A stretch of DNA of 64,000 nt from DATGKG01 sp963783145. GTDB taxonomy: Bacteria; Desulfobacterota; Binatia; Binatales; Binataceae. This document shows, one piece after another, positions 1-7,212 of this stretch (position 1 is the first letter of the stretch; each line of letters opens with the position of its first letter). The DNA is taken from the NCBI GenBank assembly GCA_963783145.1, contig CAWAMM010000002.1, positions 992,001 through 1,056,000 of the forward strand, written 5' to 3'. The translations under genes were made by a program, and so were the position numbers. The notes below the pieces were generated by a model. It had not been told where the DNA came from. It did no database searches and was given only the letters and a program-made list of their open reading frames with translations.

Positions 1-504
1 CTACGCGAACCGATCCTTGAGTTTAGCGACGATGGATGCGTGGCGACTGCCGGTGGCGCGAAATTCGAGACGCCGCGTGTTGGTATCCGCATACTCGATC
101 CGCACCGACAAAAACTCCAGGTCAGCGCCTTCGCGCAGGCGCTCGAACCATTCGACCGCGGCGATCCCGGCAGAGAACAGATATTCGCGCAGGCCCATGT
201 CGTCGAGGCCAACTTCCTCGAGGCGATAGAGATCGATGTGATAGAGCGGCAGGCGGCCGTGATGCTCCTGGATCATCGTGAAGGTGGGACTCAGGATGTC
301 TTCCTCGCGCAGATTCAGCCCTCGCGCGAGGCCCTTGATAAAGCAGGTCTTGCCGGCGCCCAACTCGCCGGTAAAGCCGAGCAGCTCGCCGCCTTCGAGC
401 ATCGAGCCTAGCCGACGCCCCCACGCCTTGGTCTCGCGCGCCGAGCTGGTCTCGACGATGAGGATGATTTCCTCCACACCCGAATCTGTTTGCGTCTCGT
501 TCAT
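1..504 (-). CDS. tsaE: tRNA threonylcarbamoyladenosine biosynthesis ATPase TsaE
   Basis: TsaE is the ATPase that drives the TsaB-TsaD-TsaC/TsaE system making t6A37 on ANN-decoding tRNAs in the cytoplasm. The P-loop GELGAGKT lies at residues 46-53, followed by the family blocks SPTF (about 72), HIDLYRL (89-95) and VEWFERL (about 117). The length of 167 aa is normal. I take the ATG at 502-504. The reading frame stays open upstream to 648, but that stretch runs through a palindromic repeat and adds no family sequence. The stop codon is the first triplet of the window. It lies downstream of nnr on the same strand, about 210 bp away, as in the conserved cluster. Confidence 0.93.
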   Translation of the reverse strand: MNETQTDSGVEEIILIVETSSARETKAWGRRLGSMLEGGELLGFTGELGAGKTCFIKGLARGLNLREEDILSPTFTMIQEHHGRLPLYHIDLYRLEEVGLDDMGLREYLFSAGIAAVEWFERLREGADLEFLSVRIEYADTNTRRLEFRATGSRHASIVAKLKDRFA

Positions 505-714
505 GACGGTAGCGGCACCCGCCGCATCCGCATTATAGCGCAATCGCCACACCATGTCGTCAAACTGCCACGCGAGAGAAATTCGTAGGGGTCGTTCGCG
601 AACGACCCGCAGCGATGATTCATTCGCGAATGTTGGTGTTGCCGCCACATCGTTGCGGGCGCTTCGCGAAGCGCCCCTACGAGGAATCGGAATCGGCCTG
701 TCTAGACGCGCGCT
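505..714. other. Intergenic gap carrying a palindrome pair
   Basis: This is 210 bp between nnr and tsaE (both minus strand). It contains two inverted copies of a short palindrome (listed separately) and no supportable gene. Any tsaE promoter would have to lie here or upstream of nnr; I could not recognise one with confidence. Confidence 0.6.
583..682. repeat. Class B palindromes, two copies facing each other (BIME-like)
   Basis: Two perfect 20-bp palindromes lie head to head. Copy 1, gggtcgttcgcgaacgaccc (589-608), is preceded by cgtag. Copy 2, gggcgcttcgcgaagcgccc (657-676), is followed by ctacg. The flanking cgtagggg / cccctacg makes the whole 100-bp unit an inverted pair, as in bacterial interspersed mosaic elements. 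A third copy lies at 3144-3163. The spacer (about 48 bp) has no ORF. The function is unknown. Confidence 0.75.
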
Positions 715-2271
715 TTAATCCATCAGCGCGTCGATTGCGCGCGGCAGCTCGTCGAGGAGGTCGCTGACGATGTACCCTACCCTGCCATAGCGCATCGCGA
801 CGCGGTCGGCGGCGTGGCCATGAAGGAAAACGCCGAGCGACAACGCCTTCAAGGCGTCCATCCGTTGCGCGAGGAACACGCCGGTCATGCCCGAAAGCGC
901 ATCGCCCATACCTGGCGTGCCCATCCCGGGATTGCCGGTCGAGTTGATGTAGACCTCGCCACTAGGAGCCGCAATCACCGAATGCGCGCCCTTGAGCAGC
1001 GCGACCGCGCCGGTCAGCTCGGCAAGTTTTTTCGCCGCACCGATGCGATCGGCATTCACTTCCTTGGTGCCGATGCCTAGCAGGCGCGACATCTCGCCCG
1101 GATGCGGCGTAAGCACCACCGGTCCTTTCGCGCTGCGCAACTTATCGGGGCCGATCTGCGCGAGGACGTTGAGGCCGTCGGCATCGATGAGCATCGGGCG
1201 GTCAGGCTGCACCGCCTCGTTGATAAGCCATGCGATGAGGTCCTCGGTGCCGTCGCTCACGCCGATTCCGGGGCCAACGACAATTGAGTTCATCGGTTTG
1301 ATGAGTGAAGCGAGCGCCTCGGTCGCCGCGCGCCCGTCGAAGTGGCCGTCGCGATCCGCGATCGCTTCGGTCATTAGCTCGGCTTGGCCCGACGAAACGA
1401 CATCGGCGACACAATTCGGAATCGCCGCGGTGACGAGGCCTGCGCCCGCACGCAATGCACCTCGCGAGGAGAGCAGCGCCGCGCCCGCCTTGCCGCGCGA
1501 GCCGGCAATCACCATCACATGGCCGAACATTCCCTTGTGCGAGTTGTCGGTACGCGGCGTCATCCAGCCGCGGACGTCCCTGGCTTCGAGGAACAAGCCT
1601 CGCGGTGCGATTTCATCCATAGCTTGCGGCGCGAAACCGATCTGTTCGACCTTCAGCTCGCCGCAATGCCCGGCGCCCGGATATGAGACGTGTCCGTACT
1701 TCGCGAAGCCGAAGGTCACGGTGAGCGATGCATCGATCGCCGCGCCCATCACCGCGCCGGTATCCGAATTGATGCCCGAGGCGATATCGATGGCGACCAC
1801 GGGGACCTTCAGCGCGTTGATTTTTTCGATGGCCGCGCGAGGGAGTCCATTCACCTCGGCATTGAGGCCGGTGCCGAAGATTCCATCGACGACGATTCCC
1901 GGCCGTTCGCGCATCGCCTCATCGAGGGCCGCTTCGGTTTCAACTTCGGTGACGATGCCGCCCGCTGAAATAAAATCCGCCTGCGCTCGCGCCGCGTCGC
2001 CTTTCAGCGCCGAGGCCTTCGCGAGGAGAATCGCGCGAACTTTTACGCCGTCCTGATGCAGCTTGCGCGCGGTCACGAAGCCGTCGCCTCCGTTGTTGCC
2101 CTTGCCGGCGATGACCAGCGCGCCATCGGAAATCCGTGCACGATATTTCTCAACTGCCGCCCGCGCCACGGCTTCGCCCGCAGTGGTCATCAGCGAGTAC
2201 GAGGCAATGCGGTATTTTTCCTGGCTCAGGCGGTCCAGCTCGCGGCTCTGCGCGGAGGTAAGAAGTTTCAT
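715..2271 (-). CDS. nnr: Bifunctional NAD(P)H-hydrate epimerase / ADP-dependent dehydratase
   Basis: This enzyme repairs damaged NADHX/NADPHX: the N-terminal domain epimerises the hydrate and the C-terminal ribokinase-like domain dehydrates it using ADP. At 518 aa it is the usual fused form. The epimerase (YjeF_N) nucleotide-binding block GKGNNGGDGF is at 57-66. The dehydratase domain begins near residue 230 and carries the GVGPGIG-like and GMGTPGMGDALSG signatures near the C-terminus. It starts at ATG 2269-2271, is divergent from pdxJ across 58 bp, and lies upstream of tsaE, matching a widespread nnr-tsaE pairing. Confidence 0.95.
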   Translation of the reverse strand: MKLLTSAQSRELDRLSQEKYRIASYSLMTTAGEAVARAAVEKYRARISDGALVIAGKGNNGGDGFVTARKLHQDGVKVRAILLAKASALKGDAARAQADFISAGGIVTEVETEAALDEAMRERPGIVVDGIFGTGLNAEVNGLPRAAIEKINALKVPVVAIDIASGINSDTGAVMGAAIDASLTVTFGFAKYGHVSYPGAGHCGELKVEQIGFAPQAMDEIAPRGLFLEARDVRGWMTPRTDNSHKGMFGHVMVIAGSRGKAGAALLSSRGALRAGAGLVTAAIPNCVADVVSSGQAELMTEAIADRDGHFDGRAATEALASLIKPMNSIVVGPGIGVSDGTEDLIAWLINEAVQPDRPMLIDADGLNVLAQIGPDKLRSAKGPVVLTPHPGEMSRLLGIGTKEVNADRIGAAKKLAELTGAVALLKGAHSVIAAPSGEVYINSTGNPGMGTPGMGDALSGMTGVFLAQRMDALKALSLGVFLHGHAADRVAMRYGRVGYIVSDLLDELPRAIDALMD

Positions 2272-2329
2272 ACTTTCTCGATGCTACCAGACTGTCGCGG
2301 CCATCGCATTTCGATAGAATCATCCGGCA

Positions 2330-3103
2330 ATGGTTAGACTCAGCGTCAACGTCAACAAAATCGCGCTGTTGCGCAATTCGCGCGGCGGCGACCTGCCCAG
2401 TCTATTGCAGGCCGCGCGTGCGAGCCTCGACGCCGGATGCCACGGCATCACCGTTCATCCGCGCCCCGATGCCCGCCACATCACGTACAAGGACGTGCGC
2501 GAACTGGATGCGATGCTGCGCGCCGAGTATCGGACCGAGTTCAACATCGAGGGTTACCCGACGGCGGATTTCCTCGATCTCGTATGCGAAGTGAAACCCG
2601 CGCAAGCCACGCTGGTGCCCGATCCTCCTGACGCGCTCACATCCGACCAGGGCTGGGATTTCCTCGCACATCACAAATTTCTGCACGAGGTCGCGCATCG
2701 ACTGCATGACAACGGCATTCGCGTGAGTCTTTTCGCGGATGCCGACCCATCTACGATTCCTGGCGCGGCGGATTGCCACGCCGATCGCGTGGAGCTGTAT
2801 ACCGGTCCATATGCGCATGCGTTTGGCGGTCTGGATGGCGCGCGCGTTCTCACGCAGCATCGGGAAAGTGCTCGCACCGCGAAGAGCCTGGGGCTCGGGA
2901 TTAACGCGGGGCACGACCTCAACACGAAGAATCTTCCCGCTTATGTTGAAGGCGTGCGAAGCTTACAAGAAGTATCCATTGGGCACGCGCTGTTTTGCGA
3001 TGCGATTTATCTAGGGTTGAAAAGGACGGTGGGGCTTTATTTGAAGGCGATCGGTTCGCCGCCGACAGGGAAAAGGAATGCTGCCGCGGTTCCGCGCCGA
3101 TAG
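2330..3103 (+). CDS. pdxJ: Pyridoxine 5'-phosphate synthase PdxJ (Bacteroidota-like subtype)
   Basis: PdxJ condenses 1-deoxyxylulose 5-phosphate with 3-amino-2-oxopropyl phosphate to give PNP in DXP-dependent vitamin B6 synthesis. Family blocks are SVNVNKIALLRNSRGG at the N-terminus, ITVHPRPDARHI (about 40), FNIEGYPT (about 73), DRVELYTGPYA and GINAGHDLNTKNL, then SIGHALFCDAIYLGL. The HPRPD..HI and NIEGYP variants are those I recall from Bacteroidota PdxJ; proteobacterial enzymes usually read HLREDRRHI and NLEMA. It is the only plus-strand gene inside an otherwise minus-strand conserved cluster, and a class B palindrome sits 40 bp past its stop. At 257 aa it is slightly longer than the usual 240, with a short C-terminal tail. 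Confidence 0.92.
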   Translation: MVRLSVNVNKIALLRNSRGGDLPSLLQAARASLDAGCHGITVHPRPDARHITYKDVRELDAMLRAEYRTEFNIEGYPTADFLDLVCEVKPAQATLVPDPPDALTSDQGWDFLAHHKFLHEVAHRLHDNGIRVSLFADADPSTIPGAADCHADRVELYTGPYAHAFGGLDGARVLTQHRESARTAKSLGLGINAGHDLNTKNLPAYVEGVRSLQEVSIGHALFCDAIYLGLKRTVGLYLKAIGSPPTGKRNAAAVPRR

Positions 3104-3143
3104 CGAACCATATTGGATGCGCTTCGCACGATCAGGATTCGAC

Positions 3144-3163
3144 GGGGCGTTCGCGAACGCCCC
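3144..3163. repeat. Class B palindrome, third copy
   Basis: The 20-bp perfect palindrome ggggcgttcgcgaacgcccc is followed by ctacc. It matches the copies at 589-608 and 657-676 in core (ttcgcgaa) and in the cccctac flank. It lies between the converging ends of pdxJ and glmM. It has no T-run, so it does not look like a standard terminator. Confidence 0.75.
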
Positions 3164-3184
3164 CTACCAGATAAAAGGCCAACA

Positions 3185-4561
3185 CTACTCGCCGACGCGA
3201 CGCTGGATCGCGTCGCCGATTTCTTTCGCCAGCGCGCCGATCTGTGCCTGGTCGGCGCCTTCGACCATTACCCGTGCGAGCATCTCGGTCCCTGAGTATC
3301 GCACCAGCAGACGGCCGCTGCCGCCGAGGCGCCGCTCAACATCGGCAATCAGGCGCGCAATATCGGGCATCTCGCTGAGCGGAATGCGCTCCTTGACGCG
3401 CACGTTCTGCAGCACCTGCGGCATCCGCTTCATCGCACGCAACTCACTGAGCGGCCGATTCGATTCCGCCATGTGCGAGAGCATCAACAGCGCGGTGATG
3501 AGACCGTCGCCGGTGGTCGAATGATCCATAAAGATAACGTGGCCGGATTGCTCACCGCCGAGGTTGTAGGAGTTGGTGCGCATCTCACGCACCACCGCGG
3601 GATCGCCGACCTCGGTGCGAATCAGTTTGAGGCCCGCATCGCGCAACGAGACCTCGAGCCCGAAGTTGCTCATCACGGTGGCGACTACGGTGTTGTCATG
3701 CAGCACGCCAGCCTTGGCCAGGCTGCGGCCCATGACGGCCATCACGTCGTCGCCGTCGAAGACCTCGCCCTTCTCGTCGATGAGCATCGCGCGATCGGCG
3801 TCACCATCGAGCGCGATCCCGACGTGACATTTTTCCCGCAACACAGTCTCGCGAATCTTTTGGAGATGAACCGCACCACATCCGTCGTTGATATTGACGC
3901 CATTGGGATCAACGCCGATAGGCACGACCTCGGCGCCTAGCTCTTCGAGCACTTCGGGACCAACCTTGTAACCCGCGCCGTTGGCGCAATCGATCGCGAT
4001 ACGCATCGACTCGAAATTGACGCTGCGTGGCACACAGGTTTTCAGGAACACCAGATAGCGGCCGAGCGCGTCGTCAGAGGCGCCACCGACGCGCGCCGCC
4101 TTGCCGATATCGCCATTGCGTGCGCGCCCGTGCGCGAGCGCGCTGTCATCGAAGACCAGTTCCTCGATAGTTGCTTCGAGTTCGTCGTCGAGTTTGAAAC
4201 CCTCGCGCGAGAAAAACTTGATGCCGTTGTCCTGATAGGGGTTGTGCGACGCGGAAATGACGACGCCCGCATCGGCGCGCATGCTGCGGGTTAGAAACGC
4301 GATGCCGGGGGTCGGCAGCGGTCCGGTCAGCCATACATCGACGCCCATCGAGCAGATTCCCGAGGCGATCGCGGTCTCCAGCATATAGCCGGAGAGCCGG
4401 GTGTCCTTGCCGATGAGAATCTTGCGATGGCGTCCGCTGGATCCGCGGAATACGTAGGCGAGTGCGCGTCCGAGTTTGAGCGCGGTCTCCGAGGTGATCG
4501 GCTCTTCGTTCGCGATCCCTCTGACTCCGTCGGTTCCGAACAGCTTACGACGTATGCTCAT
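3185..4561 (-). CDS. glmM: Phosphoglucosamine mutase GlmM
   Basis: GlmM interconverts glucosamine 6-phosphate and glucosamine 1-phosphate on the way to UDP-GlcNAc for peptidoglycan and lipid A. The protein starts MSIRRKLFGTDGVRG, the standard GlmM N-terminus. The phosphoserine loop ISASHNP is at about 102-108 (serine 105), the metal loop is DGDADR near 240, and the C-terminal sugar-phosphate loop is RYSGTE. The length is 458 aa. An in-frame extension to 4696 is an artefact, because it overlaps cdaR and has no family sequence. The chosen ATG (4559-4561) overlaps the end of cdaR by 17 bp, the usual coupled cdaA-cdaR-glmM arrangement. Confidence 0.97.
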   Translation of the reverse strand: MSIRRKLFGTDGVRGIANEEPITSETALKLGRALAYVFRGSSGRHRKILIGKDTRLSGYMLETAIASGICSMGVDVWLTGPLPTPGIAFLTRSMRADAGVVISASHNPYQDNGIKFFSREGFKLDDELEATIEELVFDDSALAHGRARNGDIGKAARVGGASDDALGRYLVFLKTCVPRSVNFESMRIAIDCANGAGYKVGPEVLEELGAEVVPIGVDPNGVNINDGCGAVHLQKIRETVLREKCHVGIALDGDADRAMLIDEKGEVFDGDDVMAVMGRSLAKAGVLHDNTVVATVMSNFGLEVSLRDAGLKLIRTEVGDPAVVREMRTNSYNLGGEQSGHVIFMDHSTTGDGLITALLMLSHMAESNRPLSELRAMKRMPQVLQNVRVKERIPLSEMPDIARLIADVERRLGGSGRLLVRYSGTEMLARVMVEGADQAQIGALAKEIGDAIQRRVGE

Positions 4562-5528
4562 CGACCGTGGCGCTCCGTTTCTCGTGATAGAGACGCAGCC
4601 TGACTTTCTCGGGCGATTGCCGCACGACCTGCATGCCGTCGGGCAATTCGAGTTGCACCGGCACTTCGTGCGAGCCTGGAGCCAATTCTTTCGCATCGAC
4701 GTAAGCGAGGCTATTGGGATCGAGCCCTTGCAGCTTCAGCATGGGGCCGCGAATCGTGAAGCTGGCGTGATTGGGCGCGACGTTGAACTTGTAATCGCTG
4801 TCACGAACCTGCACGCTGACCGCGCGAAACTCGCGGTCGGAAATCTTCTCGGTGACGTGAGCCCTGGCATCCACATGCATCGCGGTGAGCGCCACCGAGG
4901 CGGTGGGATTTTCGAGCTCGACCTGGCGCTCGACATCGGCATTGGCGCCATTGACATCCAGCGGCTCGGTAGTGATTTGCGCCACAGTGTTAACATCGCG
5001 GCTGGGGCCGATCGCCATCACGGTCGCGGGCTTCGCTTCGACGCCGGCCAGCACATACCCGTTGGCCGGTATGCCATCCACTTCGACATGAACCGGAATG
5101 TCGCGCTGCACCACGTGGTCCACGTCGAGGATTACTTCCGCCGGCGACACGTTGGTGACCGTGGTGCCGCGCGGAACGTTGAACATAGTCGGATTGATTT
5201 TGTAGGAAGCTTGCCCGGAACCCAGTCCCGACAGATCCAGTCTGACGGTGAGGCGTTCGGGATTAAGCAACGAGAGGAGCGTCCGTGGACCGTTGACCTG
5301 GATTTTCACGAAGTCGGCGGGATGATTCACGATCACGAGTCCGGCGGGCAGACGCCGATAGTTGATCGGGATGTTGAGTTCGTCGAAGGCATTGCGCTGA
5401 CCAGCGTTGACGAAAAACCACAGCCCGGTCGCGATCGCCAGCGAAAGCAATCGCAACGGAAGATTCTTGATGGCGCGCCGCCCGAGTCGCGTCGCGAGCG
5501 CCGGCTGTTTGTCATCCACGATTGCCAT
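4545..5528 (-). CDS. cdaR: CdaR / YbbR-domain regulator of the diadenylate cyclase
   Basis: This is a membrane-anchored protein with tandem YbbR domains, known in Gram-positives to bind and tune CdaA. It is 327 aa with one N-terminal transmembrane helix (about residues 25-42) followed by an extracytoplasmic part of repeated beta-rich units; phrases such as PINYRRLPAGLVIVNHP and PVHVEVDGIPANGY mark the repeats. It lies between cdaA (33 bp upstream) and glmM (17-bp overlap), the conserved order linking c-di-AMP to cell-wall precursor synthesis. Start is ATG 5526-5528. The subfamily call rests on both sequence and context. Confidence 0.88.
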   Translation of the reverse strand: MAIVDDKQPALATRLGRRAIKNLPLRLLSLAIATGLWFFVNAGQRNAFDELNIPINYRRLPAGLVIVNHPADFVKIQVNGPRTLLSLLNPERLTVRLDLSGLGSGQASYKINPTMFNVPRGTTVTNVSPAEVILDVDHVVQRDIPVHVEVDGIPANGYVLAGVEAKPATVMAIGPSRDVNTVAQITTEPLDVNGANADVERQVELENPTASVALTAMHVDARAHVTEKISDREFRAVSVQVRDSDYKFNVAPNHASFTIRGPMLKLQGLDPNSLAYVDAKELAPGSHEVPVQLELPDGMQVVRQSPEKVRLRLYHEKRSATVDEHTS

Positions 5529-5561
5529 TGCGATGCGAAGCCTACCTCATCGAATCGGGTC

Positions 5562-6323
5562 TTACGCCGGGAGCTTGCGCAACGTCGCCAGAACTTCCGA
5601 AGGCTCGAGCGCGCGCTTCAATTCACCATCATGCGCGATTGAAATGGTGCCGTCTTCCTCGGAAACCACTAACACCACCGCATCGGTGTCCTCCGTCATG
5701 CCAATCGCCGCACGATGCCGCGTGCCCAGTGACAGGCTCACGTTGGGATTCGCGGACAAAGGGAGCACGCACGCGGCCGACAAAATCTGATCGCCCTTAA
5801 TGATCACGGCGCCATCGTGGAGCGGCGACCCGCGCATAAAAATGTTTTCGATCAGCTCGGGTGAAACTCTCCCGTAAATAAGCCGTCCGCTTTCGACGAA
5901 TTCGTTAAGTCCGTCCTCCTGTTCGATCACCAGCAACGCGCCAATGCGCCGCGCGGACAGCCATGCGGCCGCGATTGCCAGTTCCTCGGCAACTCCCGCG
6001 GTGCTAGTCCGCGAACCAAAAAACGGATTCGTCCCGACGCGGCTCAGTGCGCGGCGAATATCGGCCTGAAAAATTACTACCAGTATGATGATGATCGAAC
6101 CCAGGAAGTTGTTCAGCAACCAGTTGAGGGTAAACAAGCCGAAGATCTGCGACGCGATGAACGCGAAGCCGATCACCACCATTCCAACCACCATCTGAAC
6201 CGTGCGGGTGCCGCGAATCAGCAGTGCGATGCGATACACCACATACGCAACGATCAGTATATCCGCGATATCCTGCCATCGTGTCGCCGGCAATAGAGGC
6301 AGATAATTGTGCATCTGGTTCAT
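5562..6323 (-). CDS. cdaA: Membrane diadenylate cyclase CdaA
   Basis: CdaA makes cyclic di-AMP from two ATP. There are three N-terminal membrane helices (roughly residues 20-38, 42-60 and 65-85), then a DisA_N catalytic domain with the two diagnostic motifs DGA (170-172) and GTRHRAAIG (RHR at 202-204). The length is 253 aa. It is in an operon with folP upstream (1-bp overlap at 6323) and cdaR/glmM downstream. The order folP-cdaA-cdaR-glmM is typical of Desulfobacterota as I recall it and supports a shared role in wall homeostasis. Confidence 0.95.
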   Translation of the reverse strand: MNQMHNYLPLLPATRWQDIADILIVAYVVYRIALLIRGTRTVQMVVGMVVIGFAFIASQIFGLFTLNWLLNNFLGSIIIILVVIFQADIRRALSRVGTNPFFGSRTSTAGVAEELAIAAAWLSARRIGALLVIEQEDGLNEFVESGRLIYGRVSPELIENIFMRGSPLHDGAVIIKGDQILSAACVLPLSANPNVSLSLGTRHRAAIGMTEDTDAVVLVVSEEDGTISIAHDGELKRALEPSEVLATLRKLPA

Positions 6324-7123
6324 CAGATCCTGGCGGTAAAATTGCCCCGCGAAATTGCCGCCGCGATCGCCACCGCGACGCGCGCCGGGCCGGGTTCATG
6401 CACCCGCACAATCGAGGCGCCGTTAGCGATCGCAATCGCATCGATGGCCGCGGTGCCGAGCAACAATTCCTCGGCACTCGCACCCGCGATCTTGCGCACG
6501 AAAGTTTTACGCGAAGAGCCGATCAATACCGGATAGCCCAGCGCGCAAAGGCGAGGCAAGTTCCTGATCAGCTCCAGGTTATGCAACGAATTCTTGGCAA
6601 AACCAATTCCGGGATCGACGATGATGCGCGACCGCGCGATTCCACTCACGATTGCGTATCGCGCCCGTTCGGCAAGAAACTTCACCACCTCCACCACGAT
6701 ATTATTGTAGCGCGCAAACCTGATGTGATCTGCCGGTCCGCCACGCATATGCATCAGAACGACGGTGCATTTTGACTTCGCCACCAGCGACGCCATCGCC
6801 GGGTCCGCCAAGGCGCAGATGTCGTTGATTATCGCGACGCCCTCATCCACGGCGACCCGAGCGACCTCTACGTGCCGAGTATCGATCGAGATCGGGACGC
6901 GAAGCTTGCCGCTGAGCCGCCGCAGAACCGGTTTCACCCGCGCGAGTTCCTCATCAGCGGAAACCTCATGAGCGCCTCGGGGGCGGGTCGATTCGCCTCC
7001 GATATCGATGATGTCGGCGCCGGCGGCCTCCATCTCGAGGGCATGCGCAACCGCCCTGCCGGGGTCGAGGTAGCGGCCGCCATCGGAGAACGAATCGGGA
7101 GTAACATTGAGGACGCCCATCAC
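6323..7123 (-). CDS. folP: Dihydropteroate synthase FolP, short N-terminus
   Basis: FolP condenses p-aminobenzoate with dihydropterin pyrophosphate in folate synthesis and is the sulfonamide target. The sequence begins almost directly with the signature MGVLNVTPDSFSDGG, then DIGGESTRPRG (about 41), SIDTRH (about 80), NDI (about 103) and DPGIGFAKN (about 172), and ends with RVHEPGPARVA. It is 266 aa, about 15 residues shorter at the N-terminus than E. coli FolP. The first possible start is GTG 7121-7123 (ATG follows directly). The upstream frame stays open but offers no standard start and runs through a strong hairpin at 7146-7175. There is no clear ribosome site. Confidence 0.9.
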   Translation of the reverse strand: MMGVLNVTPDSFSDGGRYLDPGRAVAHALEMEAAGADIIDIGGESTRPRGAHEVSADEELARVKPVLRRLSGKLRVPISIDTRHVEVARVAVDEGVAIINDICALADPAMASLVAKSKCTVVLMHMRGGPADHIRFARYNNIVVEVVKFLAERARYAIVSGIARSRIIVDPGIGFAKNSLHNLELIRNLPRLCALGYPVLIGSSRKTFVRKIAGASAEELLLGTAAIDAIAIANGASIVRVHEPGPARVAVAIAAAISRGNFTARI

Positions 7124-7145
7124 GGCCGGCAGCTTGATCGCGACA

Positions 7146-7175
7146 CCGCCCTTCAGCCGGAGAGCTGAAGGGCGG
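7146..7175. repeat. Perfect 12-bp-stem hairpin before folP
   Basis: A stem of ccgcccttcagc pairs with gctgaagggcgg around the 6-nt loop cggaga. It lies between the ftsH stop and the folP start. There is no T-run on either side, so it does not look like an intrinsic terminator. It is a single copy in this window and may be a dispersed REP-type element or an RNA processing site. Confidence 0.6.
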
Positions 7176-7212
7176 TTGAGGTGTGAAATCTTTTGCTTAG
7201 TTTCGCGCGTGA

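Noticed and set aside
992..2056. Long open frames antisense to nnr
   Set aside because: They are shadows of a GC-rich gene. The nnr protein matches its family along the whole length and the antisense products show no domain pattern.
4562..4696. Upstream extension of glmM
   Set aside because: It overlaps cdaR out of frame and lies before the canonical GlmM N-terminus MSIRRKLFGTDGVRG.
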